64,000 bases of DNA from Paraburkholderia dioscoreae (GCF_902459535.1 NZ_LR699554.1:2232001-2296000); one strand, 5' to 3'. Shown: positions 33,642 to 42,491, counted from the first letter of the stretch. Translations and numbers: made by a program. The notes: generated by a model not told the origin, from the sequence alone.

Positions 33642-35054
33642 TTACGGTTCGGTGGCCGACGCCGCGCGGGCGTTGACCGACTGGCCTGACGCGTCGGTCG
33701 TGTCGCTGACTTCGGCGGCGATCGATTCGAGCGAACGCTTCCTGGTCTCGGTGCCGAGCACACCCACGATCAATGCCTGCACGAGCAACGTGCCGACGAT
33801 CAGTGTCAGGACGCCGGCAATGCCGAAGCCCGTGAAAGCCCACGCTACAACGTACGGCACGGCGATGCTGACCGCGCGCCCGGCGGTATTCGACACGCCC
33901 GAGCCGCGCAGACGCAGTTCGGTCGGGAACAGTTCCGGCACGTAGGTCGCGACGCTGAACGACGACAGCACGTAAATACAGCAGGTAATCGCAAAACCGA
34001 GCGCGGTAATCATCACTTCCGACTGCGCGAACGGGTAAGCCGCGCCGAACGCCGCGCAGATCAGCGAAAACAGTACGATGCCCCATTTACGGCCGACACG
34101 CTCGGCGAGCGCAAAGGCGATCAGGGAGCCGACCGGACCGCCCGCGAACATCACGCTCGTCAGGCCGAGCGAATTCGACACGCTGTGGCCCTGCTTGACG
34201 AGGAAGGTCGGAATCCAGCTGACGAACGCGTAGTTGACGATAAAGAGCGCGACCAGCACGGTGATGCCGGTAATGGTGCGCGTCAGCAGACGGCGCGTGA
34301 ACAGATCACCGAGACGGCCGTTACCCGGCGCCGCGCGACGCGGCTGCTGGGCGGCCGCCGCGATCGCCGTGGCGGAATCGACGCCGCAGGCTTTTTCGAT
34401 GGTGGACACCACCTGGTCCGCTTCATCCGTGCGGTTGCGCGAAGCCAGCCAGCGCGGCGACTCCGGCATCGACTTGCGCAGGAACCACACGAAAAGCGCA
34501 CCGCAACCGGCGATCGCGAACATCCAGCGCCAGCCGTAATGCGGCACGATCAGCCAGCCGAGGAAGGTGGACAGGAACAGCGAGGTGTTGATGATCAGAT
34601 TGAGGATCGTGCCGAAGCGGCCACGCCACGCGGCCGGAATGAATTCGCTCAATGTGCCGTAGCCGACCACGATTTCCGCGCCCATGCCGATTCCCATCAC
34701 GAGGCGGAAGAAGATCAGCCAGTACATGGAAGGCGCGAGCGCCGCGGCGATCGACGCGAAGCCGTAGATGCCGAGGTTGAACTGGTAGCAGAAGCGCCGG
34801 CCGAAGCGATCGCCGAGCACGCCCGAAAGCCAGGCGCCCGACATCATGCCGACGAACGTGACCGACACGAACATCGCATTGAGCTTCAGCGTGGATTCGC
34901 CGCTGTGGATCATCGCGGCAAGCACGGTGCCGGCGATATAGATATCGAATGAGTCGAAGTACATGCCCGCGGCAATCAGCCCGAGCAACCGCCAGTGATA
35001 ACCGGATAGCGGCAGGCTGTCCAGCCGGTATCCAATCGTTGCTTCGTTCTGCAT
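33642..35054 (-). CDS. MFS transporter (aromatic acid:H+ symporter type), paralogue of 17502-18887
   Basis: A 470-residue carrier. HWRLLGLIAAGMYFDSFDIY, GDRFGRRFCYQFNLGIYG, GAEIVVGYGTLSEFIP and VPELFPTELRLRGSGVSNTA match the transporter at 17502-18887 block by block. GGAGACAGCATCC precedes the ATG. It is the first gene of the long leftward cluster; its 352-bp upstream region holds a GntR-type site at 35173-35192 and a LacI-type site at 35380-35391, so it may answer to both regulators. Confidence 0.88.
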   Translation of the reverse strand: MQNEATIGYRLDSLPLSGYHWRLLGLIAAGMYFDSFDIYIAGTVLAAMIHSGESTLKLNAMFVSVTFVGMMSGAWLSGVLGDRFGRRFCYQFNLGIYGFASIAAALAPSMYWLIFFRLVMGIGMGAEIVVGYGTLSEFIPAAWRGRFGTILNLIINTSLFLSTFLGWLIVPHYGWRWMFAIAGCGALFVWFLRKSMPESPRWLASRNRTDEADQVVSTIEKACGVDSATAIAAAAQQPRRAAPGNGRLGDLFTRRLLTRTITGITVLVALFIVNYAFVSWIPTFLVKQGHSVSNSLGLTSVMFAGGPVGSLIAFALAERVGRKWGIVLFSLICAAFGAAYPFAQSEVMITALGFAITCCIYVLSSFSVATYVPELFPTELRLRGSGVSNTAGRAVSIAVPYVVAWAFTGFGIAGVLTLIVGTLLVQALIVGVLGTETRKRSLESIAAEVSDTTDASGQSVNARAASATEP

Positions 35055-35172
35055 GGATGCTGTCTCCGTGAATGTCTTTGTTCTGGTTCCGTAGCTTCCA
35101 ACACCGCTTGCCTTGCGCCGCTGCTTTCGTCGTAGCTCTCATCGCCGGATGTGAGCGGTAACATCAAAGTGG

Positions 35173-35192
35173 ATTATATTCCTGTCATACAA
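35173..35192. promoter_or_regulatory. Operator candidate B of the FCD-type GntR regulator
   Basis: ATTATATTCCTGTCATACAA lies about 120 bp upstream of the first transporter of the cluster and matches 16 of 20 bases with candidate A at 23164-23183, in the same orientation. Its location at the head of the cluster is where the master operator would be expected. Confidence 0.5.
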
Positions 35193-35379
35193 TCGGTCAA
35201 GGCGATATTGGCTGTTCCGCAGCTTCTTTTTGTGTTGCAGTGCATGACGATCAGGCATGTCTTCCCACCGCTAAGCCGGGTTTGGCCTTGATCGGGCCTG
35301 GCTGCGGCGTACAGGCTGCCAACGCTATTTTTGCGTCGGCGCGGCCGGTTCGCGCATCCTCGCTGACCGGACAATTCCG

Positions 35380-35391
35380 GATAGCGCTAAC
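35380..35391. promoter_or_regulatory. LacI-type operator candidate 1
   Basis: GATAGCGCTAAC, with the perfect 8-bp core TAGCGCTA, is identical to the 12-mer at 36266-36277. It lies 15 bp past the end of the SDR gene and about 325 bp upstream of the transporter at 33642-35054. LacI proteins recognise such AGC/GCT-centred dyads. Confidence 0.55.
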
Positions 35392-35406
35392 ACATGAATA
35401 GGCAGG

Positions 35407-36186
35407 TTATGTCGCCAGCCAGCCGCCATCTACGGGCAGCATCGCGCCCGTCATCTCCGCCGCCGCGTCGCTGCACATGAACACCACCAGATCCGCGACA
35501 TGCGACGCCTGCACGAAATGGCCGGTCGGCTGTTTGCCGGTCAGAAAGCGCTCGATTGCCGTTTCGCGGTCGAGTCTCTCTTCTTCCATTAGCGCCTGAA
35601 TGCGGTTCTCGCTGGTCGGCGTATGCACGGCGCCCGGACAGACCGCATTGCAGGTAATGCCCTGCCCCATTGTTTCGGCGGCCACCGCGCGCGTCAGACC
35701 GAGCAGCGCGGATTTGGTGGTCACGTAATCGACACGATTGGCCGTGCCGCGCATGCCGTACACCGAGGTCATATTGAAGATGCGGCCCCAACCGCGCTCG
35801 CGCATGCCGGGCAGCGCCAGACGGATGGTGTGAAACGCCGCGCTCAGATTCACGGAGAGCGCCTGCTCCCATTTGTCGACCGGAAACGCTTCGATCGGCG
35901 CGAAATGGCGCACCACCGCATTGTTGATCAGCACGTCGATCGCGCCGACGCGCTCGATCGTCTCGAACATCATCCGCTCGACGGCCCGCGCATCGCCGAG
36001 GTCCACCTGCAGATAATCCGCGCGATAACCGTGTTTCTGCTCGAAGGCCGCGCGCGCGGGCTCGACCTGCTCAGGCGTTTCCACGCCGTGCAGCACGACC
36101 CGGCAGCCGGCGCCGGCCAGTGCGTCGGCCATAGCCAGACCCAGCCCATGCGACGAGCCTGTTACGAGTGCAGTTCTCCCCTTCAT
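35407..36186 (-). CDS. Short-chain dehydrogenase (3-hydroxybutyrate-dehydrogenase-like)
   Basis: A 259-residue classical SDR. TGSSHGLGLAMADALA binds NAD(P); the active site reads NMTSVYGMRGT followed by YVTTKSALLGLTRAVA (Ser, Tyr, Lys); NAVCPGAVHTPTSENRIQAL resembles D-3-hydroxybutyrate dehydrogenase. The usual NNAG is NNAV. It most likely oxidises a hydroxy acid. A LacI-type operator candidate lies 80-91 bp upstream of its ATG and another just after its end, and the LacI gene is next upstream on the same strand. Confidence 0.88.
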   Translation of the reverse strand: MKGRTALVTGSSHGLGLAMADALAGAGCRVVLHGVETPEQVEPARAAFEQKHGYRADYLQVDLGDARAVERMMFETIERVGAIDVLINNAVVRHFAPIEAFPVDKWEQALSVNLSAAFHTIRLALPGMRERGWGRIFNMTSVYGMRGTANRVDYVTTKSALLGLTRAVAAETMGQGITCNAVCPGAVHTPTSENRIQALMEEERLDRETAIERFLTGKQPTGHFVQASHVADLVVFMCSDAAAEMTGAMLPVDGGWLAT

Positions 36187-36265
36187 TCCGCGATTTTCCC
36201 TGTCTGTCGAAAGCATGGCCGTTGCCAGGCCGCAGGCGAAACACAAACGTTCGCCATCTCTTAAT

Positions 36266-36277
36266 GATAGCGCTAAC
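36266..36277. promoter_or_regulatory. LacI-type operator candidate 2
   Basis: GATAGCGCTAAC lies in the 278-bp region between the LacI gene and the SDR gene, 80 bp before the SDR start. On the SDR-coding strand the sequence TATCAT overlaps it and could serve as a -10 box, so binding would block the promoter. Identical to candidate 1. Confidence 0.6.
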
Positions 36278-36464
36278 TTAACCGAAAAGGCGCAGCGCTG
36301 CAACCTGGGGAATTGCCCGGGAGCAGATAAAAGAGAGCACGACGGAACCGGGCGCGGCAGCGGCGGACGGGCATGACAAGGCAACGCAGCAAGCCTTTCG
36401 AACGGCACAAAAAGAAAAGGGGCGCATTGTGCGCCCCAGGTTCACTAGCAATGAAACCGCCGCT

Positions 36465-37604
36465 TCAGGTGCTTTCGCGCTGGATAATTTCGAAACCGAG
36501 ATCGAGCCTGGCCGGCACGATCGGTTCGTTGCGCATTCTTTGCAGCAGCGCTTCGGCGCTGCGCCGGCCGATCTCCAGACGAGGCAGGTTCAGACAGGTC
36601 AGGCGCGGCACCGTGTGGCGCAAGATGTCGAGATCGTCGAAACCGGCAATCGCGACGCGCTCCGGCACTTTCCAGTTACGCCGCTGCGCTTCGAACAGCG
36701 CGCCGACCGCGAGCACGTCGCCGGCGAAGAAGATCGCGTCCACTTCGGGCACGCGCTGCATCATGTCCACCATCGCATGTGCGCCGGAGGTCAGGCCGCC
36801 CTCCACTTCGCGCACGAGCCCGGGGTTGCGCTCGCGGCCGAGCGCCTCGAGCGCCGCGTAGTAGCCCTTCAGACGCTCGCGGGCGCGCATGTTGTTCTTC
36901 GTGGTGAGGCAGACGAACCCGATCGACTTGTAGCCGCGCCCCGCCAGATACAGCGTCATTTCCTTGGCCGCGTTGAAATTCGAGTAGCTGACGGCCATGT
37001 CGAGCGGCGTGCGCGCGAGGTCGCCCGTTTCGACAATGGGAATGCCGGCGGCGCGGATCAACTGGACGGCGCGCGGCGTATGCACGGTGTCGTGCAGCAC
37101 GAGCCCGGACACGCGCTGGGCGATGAACGCGTCGATCAGCGCCTCTTCTTCTTCGAGCGAGTAGCCGCTGTCGGCCAGCAACAATTGCATGCCGGCGGAG
37201 CGCAACACGTCGGCACAACCCTTGATGCTATGCGAGTACAGCGAATTCTGGATGCTCGGGACAATCTGGCCGACCACATTCGAGCGCGCCGACGCGAGAT
37301 TCGAGGCGATGTGATTCGGAACATAGCCTATGCGGCGCACCGTATCGAGCACCAGCTTGCGGGTTTCCTTGGAGAGCCGTTCAGGTTCGTTGAGCGCGCG
37401 CGACACTGTCATCAGGGACACGTTCGCCGCCTTCGCAACGTCGATCATGCGCACCGCCTGCCCGCCCGGGCGTGTCCTGGCCGCGGTCGTGCCCGCGCTT
37501 TTGCCCGTTTTTCGCGCGGCTTTCGATGCGGTTTTCACTTCCCCGCCCGGCCCGCCTGCCAACCTGATCTTCCCGTCCTCGACGGCCGTCACACGCTTTT
37601 TCAC
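36465..37604 (-). CDS. LacI-family transcriptional regulator
   Basis: A LacI regulator whose helix-turn-helix and hinge are clear: MIDVAKAANVSLMTVSRALN then YVPNHIASNLASARSN. The sugar-binding-like core contains QIVPSIQNSLYSHSIKGCAD, FAGDVLAVGALFEAQRR and VAIAGFDDLDILRH, as in GntR/gluconate-type LacI proteins of proteobacteria. The start is uncertain: a GTG at 37604 gives a Lys/Arg-rich N-terminal extension of about 52 residues, while the first Met of the DNA-binding domain is at 37448. It is divergent from the metallo-hydrolase at 37788, and GATAGCGCT sites flank its neighbours. Confidence 0.87.
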   Translation of the reverse strand: MKKRVTAVEDGKIRLAGGPGGEVKTASKAARKTGKSAGTTAARTRPGGQAVRMIDVAKAANVSLMTVSRALNEPERLSKETRKLVLDTVRRIGYVPNHIASNLASARSNVVGQIVPSIQNSLYSHSIKGCADVLRSAGMQLLLADSGYSLEEEEALIDAFIAQRVSGLVLHDTVHTPRAVQLIRAAGIPIVETGDLARTPLDMAVSYSNFNAAKEMTLYLAGRGYKSIGFVCLTTKNNMRARERLKGYYAALEALGRERNPGLVREVEGGLTSGAHAMVDMMQRVPEVDAIFFAGDVLAVGALFEAQRRNWKVPERVAIAGFDDLDILRHTVPRLTCLNLPRLEIGRRSAEALLQRMRNEPIVPARLDLGFEIIQREST

Positions 37605-37746
37605 TCGCCCATCCGGCTCTTTGATCTGATAGCCGATTGTATCGTATGCCAGGGGCCGTTCCGCGCGGGTTGGCCGTGACTGATCAAGCCGGGCACCGCT
37701 CGAACCGCGCCCGCAACGACACAACACAAGCCGCCGGCTGCTTGTT

Positions 37747-37762
37747 ATGATAGCGCTCTCAT
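37747..37762. promoter_or_regulatory. LacI-type operator candidate 3
   Basis: ATGATAGC/GCTCTCAT is a 16-bp dyad with one mismatched pair. It shares GATAGCGCT with candidates 1 and 2. TATGAT at 37746-37751 could be the -10 box of the metallo-hydrolase gene, whose ATG is 25 bp downstream, so this site would repress it directly. Confidence 0.6.
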
Positions 37763-37787
37763 ATATGGGAAACAGGAGACAGCTGCC

Positions 37788-38588
37788 ATGACAGCCGCAC
37801 CGGAAAACTACAAGATTTACGCCATCAAGTATGCGCATCACGACCGTCCCGCCCGCGACAACTTCCTTGGCGGCGATCCGCACGATGTGAACATGCCGCT
37901 CGACTATTTCGTGTGGGCGGTGGTCGGCGAGAGCCGCACCTTCCTCGTCGACACGGGTTTCGACGTCGAAGGCGGTACGAAACGCCGCCGCACCATCACG
38001 CACTCCGTCGAAGCGGGACTCGGCGCGATCGGCATTCGCCCCGACACGGTCGAAGACGTGATCATCACGCACATGCACTACGACCACGCCGGCAACCGTT
38101 CGCTCTTCCCGAAGGCGCGCTATCACGTGCAGGACCGCGAAATGGCGTATTGCACGGGCCGCTGCATGTGTCATGGCGCACTGAACCACCCGTTCGATCC
38201 GGAAGACGTCAAATCCATGGTCGGCCGCGTTTTCGACGGCCGGGTGGCGTTTCACGACGGCGCGTCGAACCTCACCGCGGGACTGAGTGTGCACCGCGTC
38301 GGCGGCCATACCGACGGCCTGCAGGTGGTGCGTGTGCATACTGAGCGTGGCTGGGTGGTGCTCGCTTCCGATGCATCGCACCTGTACGCGAACATGGAAC
38401 AGAACCGCCCGTTCCCCGCCGTGTACAACGTGGGCGACATGATCGAAGGCTATCGTCGCGCGCACGAACTGGCGGACTCCGCGCAACACGTCGTGCCCGG
38501 CCATGACCCGGCCGTGCTGACGCGCTACCCGGCCGAGAGCAGGGAAACGGAAGGCTGGATCGTGCGGCTCGACGCGGCGCCGCGTTGA
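37788..38588 (+). CDS. MBL-fold metallo-hydrolase, paralogue of 18888-19703
   Basis: A 266-residue zinc hydrolase. THMHYDHAGNRSLFPKARYH carries HxHxDH, VGGHTDGLQVVRV and VLASDASHLYANME follow, and VVPGHDPAVL ends the set. It parallels the enzyme at 18888-19703 from the first residues (YKIYAIKYAHHD against YELFAIKYARRD) to the last block, so the two are paralogues. CAGGAGAC is 7 bases before the ATG. Divergent from the LacI gene, with a LacI-type site over its presumed promoter. A lactonase or esterase role is inferred; the substrate is unknown. Confidence 0.88.
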   Translation: MTAAPENYKIYAIKYAHHDRPARDNFLGGDPHDVNMPLDYFVWAVVGESRTFLVDTGFDVEGGTKRRRTITHSVEAGLGAIGIRPDTVEDVIITHMHYDHAGNRSLFPKARYHVQDREMAYCTGRCMCHGALNHPFDPEDVKSMVGRVFDGRVAFHDGASNLTAGLSVHRVGGHTDGLQVVRVHTERGWVVLASDASHLYANMEQNRPFPAVYNVGDMIEGYRRAHELADSAQHVVPGHDPAVLTRYPAESRETEGWIVRLDAAPR

Positions 38589-38664
38589 GAGGGTGCAGCC
38601 GGGCCGATATCCGCACCGTCATGCAGCGTTTCCCGCACCGTCCTGGTGAGTTTTAAGCGAAGGC

Positions 38665-38691
38665 TAAAGAAGTTCGCCAACTGGTCGATAC
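38665..38691 (+). promoter_or_regulatory. FliA (sigma-28)-type promoter for a GGDEF-EAL gene
   Basis: TAAAGAAG at 38665-38672, an 11-bp spacer and GTCGATAC at 38684-38691 match the flagellar sigma factor pattern (TAAAGTTT, 11 bp, GCCGATAA) at 11 of 16 positions with exact spacing. The expected start is near 38700, about 115 bases before the coding region. Confidence 0.6.
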
Positions 38692-38715
38692 CATGATTAG
38701 GGGTTTTTCCCGCTT

Positions 38716-38736
38716 CCGGACCTGACCCAGGTCCGG
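38716..38736 (+). other. Perfect 9-bp stem-loop in the GGDEF-EAL leader
   Basis: CCGGACCTG and CAGGTCCGG form a perfect 9-bp stem with a 3-base loop in the transcribed leader, between the FliA-type promoter and the start codon. It does not look like a known c-di-GMP riboswitch. It may slow transcription or bind a protein. Confidence 0.55.
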
Positions 38737-38815
38737 CGTTCCCCGCATGGAGAAACGCAGTGAAACGTCTGGCTTATGGCGCCCGCGGTGAAGCCTCCGC
38801 GCTCGAGCGGCGCCC

Positions 38816-41800
38816 ATGAAACGCAACCTGTTCTTCCGGTTTCTCGGGCGCCTGCGCGTCGGCCGCAAGCTGCTGCTGATCTATCTGCTCGACCTGAGCG
38901 CGGTGCTGTATATCAGCGGCATCCTGATCCACGAGAAATACATTGCGATCGACTTCTCCGACAAGGAGCTGGTCGGCAACGCCTACGTCGCGGCCGTGCA
39001 CGACGCGCTCGTCGACTTTGCGCTCGCCGGGGCCGGAAAACCGCAGACGCCGGCCCAATTGCAACGCACGGCGAGCTGGCTCGCCGACGCGGAGCGCCGC
39101 TATGGCGCAAACATGCAGAGCGCCGAAATCAACGCGCGCGTGCTAGCGGCCCTCACGGCCAGCGCCGCGCCCCATGCGAGCGCCGCGACCGTGGACGGCG
39201 GCCTCGAAGCAACCCGCGAACTGGTGACGCGGGTCGGCAACCAGTCGAACCTGATTCTGGACCCGGACCTCGACAGCTACTACTCGATGTCGCTGTCGAT
39301 CCTGCGCTATCCGGAGCTGCTCAGCGACGTCAACCGGATCGGCCGCCATCTGCACGATGCCGGCGCGAGTCTTCGCACCGCACGGATGAGCCACGACGAG
39401 ATGCGGACCCGCTACCTCGTGCTGGAAGGACAGCTCGACGCGGTATTGCAGGGGCTGCGCTCCGACTATGCGGAAGCCGCGGCCACCAACGCCACGCTGA
39501 CCAGAACCATCGGTCCACCGATCACGCATATGCTCGCCGCGATCGACGCGTATCGCCGCGTGGCCGGCGCCGCGGTCGATGCCGGCTCGGATGCCGCCAC
39601 GCTCACGGCGCTCGATGCCGCGCAGCAGGGCGTGGTGATGAGCGTGAGCGACGCGTGGAGCGCGACCGGCAATCAGCTCGAAAGACTGTTGCATGAACGC
39701 GTGCGCGGCCTCTTCGAGCGGATGTGGCTGCACCTCGGCACCGCGTTGTTCCTGCTGTGCGCGATCCTCAGCATGGTGTATTTCGTCGCGCAGCAGATTT
39801 CGCGGCCACTGCGCCAGCTCGCGCGCGTGATGGACACGGTGCGGCGTACGGGCGACCATTCGCTGCGCGCCAGGTGGCATAGCCAGGACGAGATCGGCCA
39901 GCTCGTGCGAGGCTTCAACGACATGCTCGCGCAACTCGATCGCGAGCGCGACGTGCAGAAGGAACTCGCGGCGACAGCGCGCGCCTCGGCCGCGCAGTAC
40001 GCACTGGTCGAGGCGACTCCGGTGCCGATGGTCGTCACGGCGATCCCGGGGCATGAAGTGCTGCACGCGAACAAGCCCGCGCTTTACTGGCTGAATGGCT
40101 GCACGGTCGATCCGTGGGCCGTCGGCCTCGACTCGGAGGTGCGCGCGCGCTTCTTCCAGCAGCTCTCCGACCGCGAGGCGGTCGACGAATTCGAGGTGCA
40201 CTGGAAGGCCGCCAAAGAATCCACCTGGGCAATGCTGTCGGCGCGGCGTCTCGACTTCCAGGGGCGCGACGCCGTGCTGACCGCCTTCACACCGATCAAC
40301 CAGATCAAGCTGATGGAGCAGCGCCTCGAATTGTGGGGCAAGGTGTTCGAGGCATCGTCCGAAGCCATTCTGATTCTCGACGCGCAACGGCGGCTCGTGA
40401 CCGCAAACGCATCGTTCTATCGCGCGACCGGCTATCGCGCCGACAACGTGACGGGCAAGGAACCCGCTTTCCTGTTCGGCACGCAGGACCACGACGACAT
40501 TCTTCCGGCCGTGATCGATTCCGTCGACCGCCTGAGCGTATGGCATGGCGAAGCGCACGTACGGCGGCGCGCGGGCAGCGACTATCCGGCGTGGCTGATG
40601 GTGAGCGCGGTGCGCGACCGGCGCGCGAACCTGTCGCACTACATCTGCACGCTGATCGACATCACGGACCGCAAGAAGAGCGAGGCGCGCATCCAGTTCC
40701 TCGCCGAACACGACGTGCTGACGGAGTTGCCGAACCGCGAGCTGTTCGTGAAGCGACTGGGCGTCGTGCTCGGCAACGCGCGCCGCACGGGGCAGCGCGT
40801 CGCGGTGCTGTTCATCGACCTCGACCGCTTCAAGAACATCAACGATTCGCTGGGCCATCACATCGGCGACAGCCTTCTGCGCTCGGTCTCGCGACGCCTG
40901 TTGCAGGCCGTGCGCACCAACGACACCGTAAGCCGGCTCGGCGGCGACGAATTCACGGTGATCCTGAACAGCGTCAGCAACGCGGCGGACGTCACGCGCA
41001 CGATCGAGGAGCGTTTGCTGCCGCTCGTGCGCCAGCCGCACGAGGTCGGCGGCGTCACGCTGCAGGTGTCGTGCAGTGTGGGCGTGGCGCTGTTCCCCGA
41101 CGACGGCGAGGACATCGAGACGCTGATGCAGAACGCCGACGCCGCGATGTACCAGGCGAAGGGCGCCGGGCGCAACCTCGTCAAGTTCTTCGCGCCCGAC
41201 ATCGCCGAGCGCACCCGCTACCGGCTGACGCTCGAAGCCTGCCTGCGCAGCGCGATCACCATGCACGAGTTCCGGCTCGAATACCAGCCGTGCGTCGATG
41301 CGCATACGGGCGAACTGGTCGCCGTAGAAGGCCTGCTGCGCTGGAACAGCCCGCAGATCGGCATCGTCTCGCCCGCGCAGTTCATTCCGGTCGCGGAAGA
41401 TACGCGCCTCATCATTCCGATCGGCGCGTGGGTGATAGACGAAGCCTGCCAGCAGATCGCCGCGTGGGACGCCGAAGGTCTGACGCCGCTACGTGTTTCG
41501 ATCAACCTGTCGGCGATCCAGTTGCGCGATCCGGACCTGATCGGCACGCTCGCGGACAGTCTCGCGCGGCATGGCGTCGCCCCGTGGCGGCTCGAACTCG
41601 AGATCACCGAAACCGTGCTGATGGACAACGCGGAGAACTATCTCACCATGATCAACGCGATCCGCGCGCTCGGGGTCAAGCTCTCGCTCGACGATTTCGG
41701 CATCGGCTACTCGAGCCTCAGCTATCTGAACCGTTTTCCCCTCGACCGGCTCAAGATCGATCGGGCGTTCGTGCTCGACATGCTCGATGCCCGCGCGGAC

Positions 41801-41995
41801 CTCGCCATCGTCCGCGCGATCATCGAACTGGGGCATGAACTGGGTCTGCGGGTGGTCGCCGAGGGTGTCGAGAGCGAACATCAGGCGCGCATCCTGCGCA
41901 CGATCGGTTGCGACGAACTGCAGGGCTTCCTGTTCTCGAAAGCGTTGTCGCCGGCCGATTTGTGGTCATGGACGAACGCGCGCAAGGTGGCGTGA
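38816..41995 (+). CDS. Membrane HAMP-PAS-GGDEF-EAL cyclic-di-GMP protein
   Basis: A 1059-residue sensor. A membrane helix at about 17-38, a periplasmic domain, a second helix at about 301-324 and a HAMP linker come first. A PAS domain follows at about 505-620. The GGDEF domain has the intact motif RLGGDEF at about 709 with an RxxD inhibitory site (RTND) five residues before it. The phosphodiesterase domain reads EGL instead of EAL, but the metal ligands and DDFGIGYSS, KIDR, AEGVE and LQGFLFS are kept, so both synthesis and breakdown of c-di-GMP are possible. The ribosome site is weak. FliA-type promoter upstream. Confidence 0.92.
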   Translation: MKRNLFFRFLGRLRVGRKLLLIYLLDLSAVLYISGILIHEKYIAIDFSDKELVGNAYVAAVHDALVDFALAGAGKPQTPAQLQRTASWLADAERRYGANMQSAEINARVLAALTASAAPHASAATVDGGLEATRELVTRVGNQSNLILDPDLDSYYSMSLSILRYPELLSDVNRIGRHLHDAGASLRTARMSHDEMRTRYLVLEGQLDAVLQGLRSDYAEAAATNATLTRTIGPPITHMLAAIDAYRRVAGAAVDAGSDAATLTALDAAQQGVVMSVSDAWSATGNQLERLLHERVRGLFERMWLHLGTALFLLCAILSMVYFVAQQISRPLRQLARVMDTVRRTGDHSLRARWHSQDEIGQLVRGFNDMLAQLDRERDVQKELAATARASAAQYALVEATPVPMVVTAIPGHEVLHANKPALYWLNGCTVDPWAVGLDSEVRARFFQQLSDREAVDEFEVHWKAAKESTWAMLSARRLDFQGRDAVLTAFTPINQIKLMEQRLELWGKVFEASSEAILILDAQRRLVTANASFYRATGYRADNVTGKEPAFLFGTQDHDDILPAVIDSVDRLSVWHGEAHVRRRAGSDYPAWLMVSAVRDRRANLSHYICTLIDITDRKKSEARIQFLAEHDVLTELPNRELFVKRLGVVLGNARRTGQRVAVLFIDLDRFKNINDSLGHHIGDSLLRSVSRRLLQAVRTNDTVSRLGGDEFTVILNSVSNAADVTRTIEERLLPLVRQPHEVGGVTLQVSCSVGVALFPDDGEDIETLMQNADAAMYQAKGAGRNLVKFFAPDIAERTRYRLTLEACLRSAITMHEFRLEYQPCVDAHTGELVAVEGLLRWNSPQIGIVSPAQFIPVAEDTRLIIPIGAWVIDEACQQIAAWDAEGLTPLRVSINLSAIQLRDPDLIGTLADSLARHGVAPWRLELEITETVLMDNAENYLTMINAIRALGVKLSLDDFGIGYSSLSYLNRFPLDRLKIDRAFVLDMLDARADLAIVRAIIELGHELGLRVVAEGVESEHQARILRTIGCDELQGFLFSKALSPADLWSWTNARKVA

Positions 41996-42187
41996 GCGGC
42001 ACGGCACCTTTCTCACGGTCGTGCGCTGTTTCTGCCGGCGCAGACGCGTGACGGCGGCGGGCCCAACGCTCGCGCTCTCCCGACCGGATAAAGTCTCGCC
42101 CATTTCGCTGCAAATGCCGGTTTTCCCACATACCGCCAGCTTACGACTTGTCATCCTGATGACTCGGACGTGCGGCGGGAGATTGCC

Positions 42188-42466
42188 ATGTCGGTCTATG
42201 TGGATGAAGGGTTCAGGCCCTGTGTGACGGAATGCGCGACGGTCGCGTTCCGGGTGTGCTGTGACGATCGCGCGCAGATCTTCGAGGTCAGCGCCGAAGC
42301 ACTCGTGACTTATTGCGGTGCGGCGAGCAAGCGAAAACAGGATCTGCTCGTCGCATTCGAAGATGCGCAACTGGAAATCCTTTCGGTAGCCGCGCAGAAG
42401 TGGACATTCAGACCGACGGAGCCGGTGCGTCTCGGCCTCGACGAATTCCGTATGGTCAGACATTAG
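42188..42466 (+). CDS. DUF1488-like small protein
   Basis: A 92-residue soluble protein. The pattern VAFRVCCDDRAQIFEVSAEA followed by LVTYCG resembles DUF1488 proteins, which are common and single-domain in Burkholderia and relatives and have no known role. GGGAGA lies 7 bases before the ATG at 42188. It is alone between the GGDEF-EAL gene and the PhnD-like gene, which starts 25 bp after its end and might share its message. Confidence 0.7.
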   Translation: MSVYVDEGFRPCVTECATVAFRVCCDDRAQIFEVSAEALVTYCGAASKRKQDLLVAFEDAQLEILSVAAQKWTFRPTEPVRLGLDEFRMVRH

Positions 42467-42491
42467 ACGGCAGGCATGCCAGAATAGCGCC

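Noticed and set aside
36465..38504. A 679-codon minus-strand frame running through the LacI gene and the opposite strand of the metallo-hydrolase
   Set aside because: Only the part up to about 37604 is LacI-like; the rest is antisense to a convincing plus-strand gene.
38747..38791. A 14-codon leader peptide in the first GGDEF-EAL message
   Set aside because: No ribosome site precedes its ATG and its codons show no attenuation-type pattern.
39143..41305. A 720-codon minus-strand frame across the first GGDEF-EAL gene
   Set aside because: The sense frame has complete PAS, GGDEF and EAL motifs; the antisense product is low-complexity.
42089..42115. TAAAGTCT followed by 11 bp, as a third FliA-type promoter before the DUF1488-like gene
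   Set aside because: The -10 position reads CTGCAAAT, which does not match GCCGATAA.
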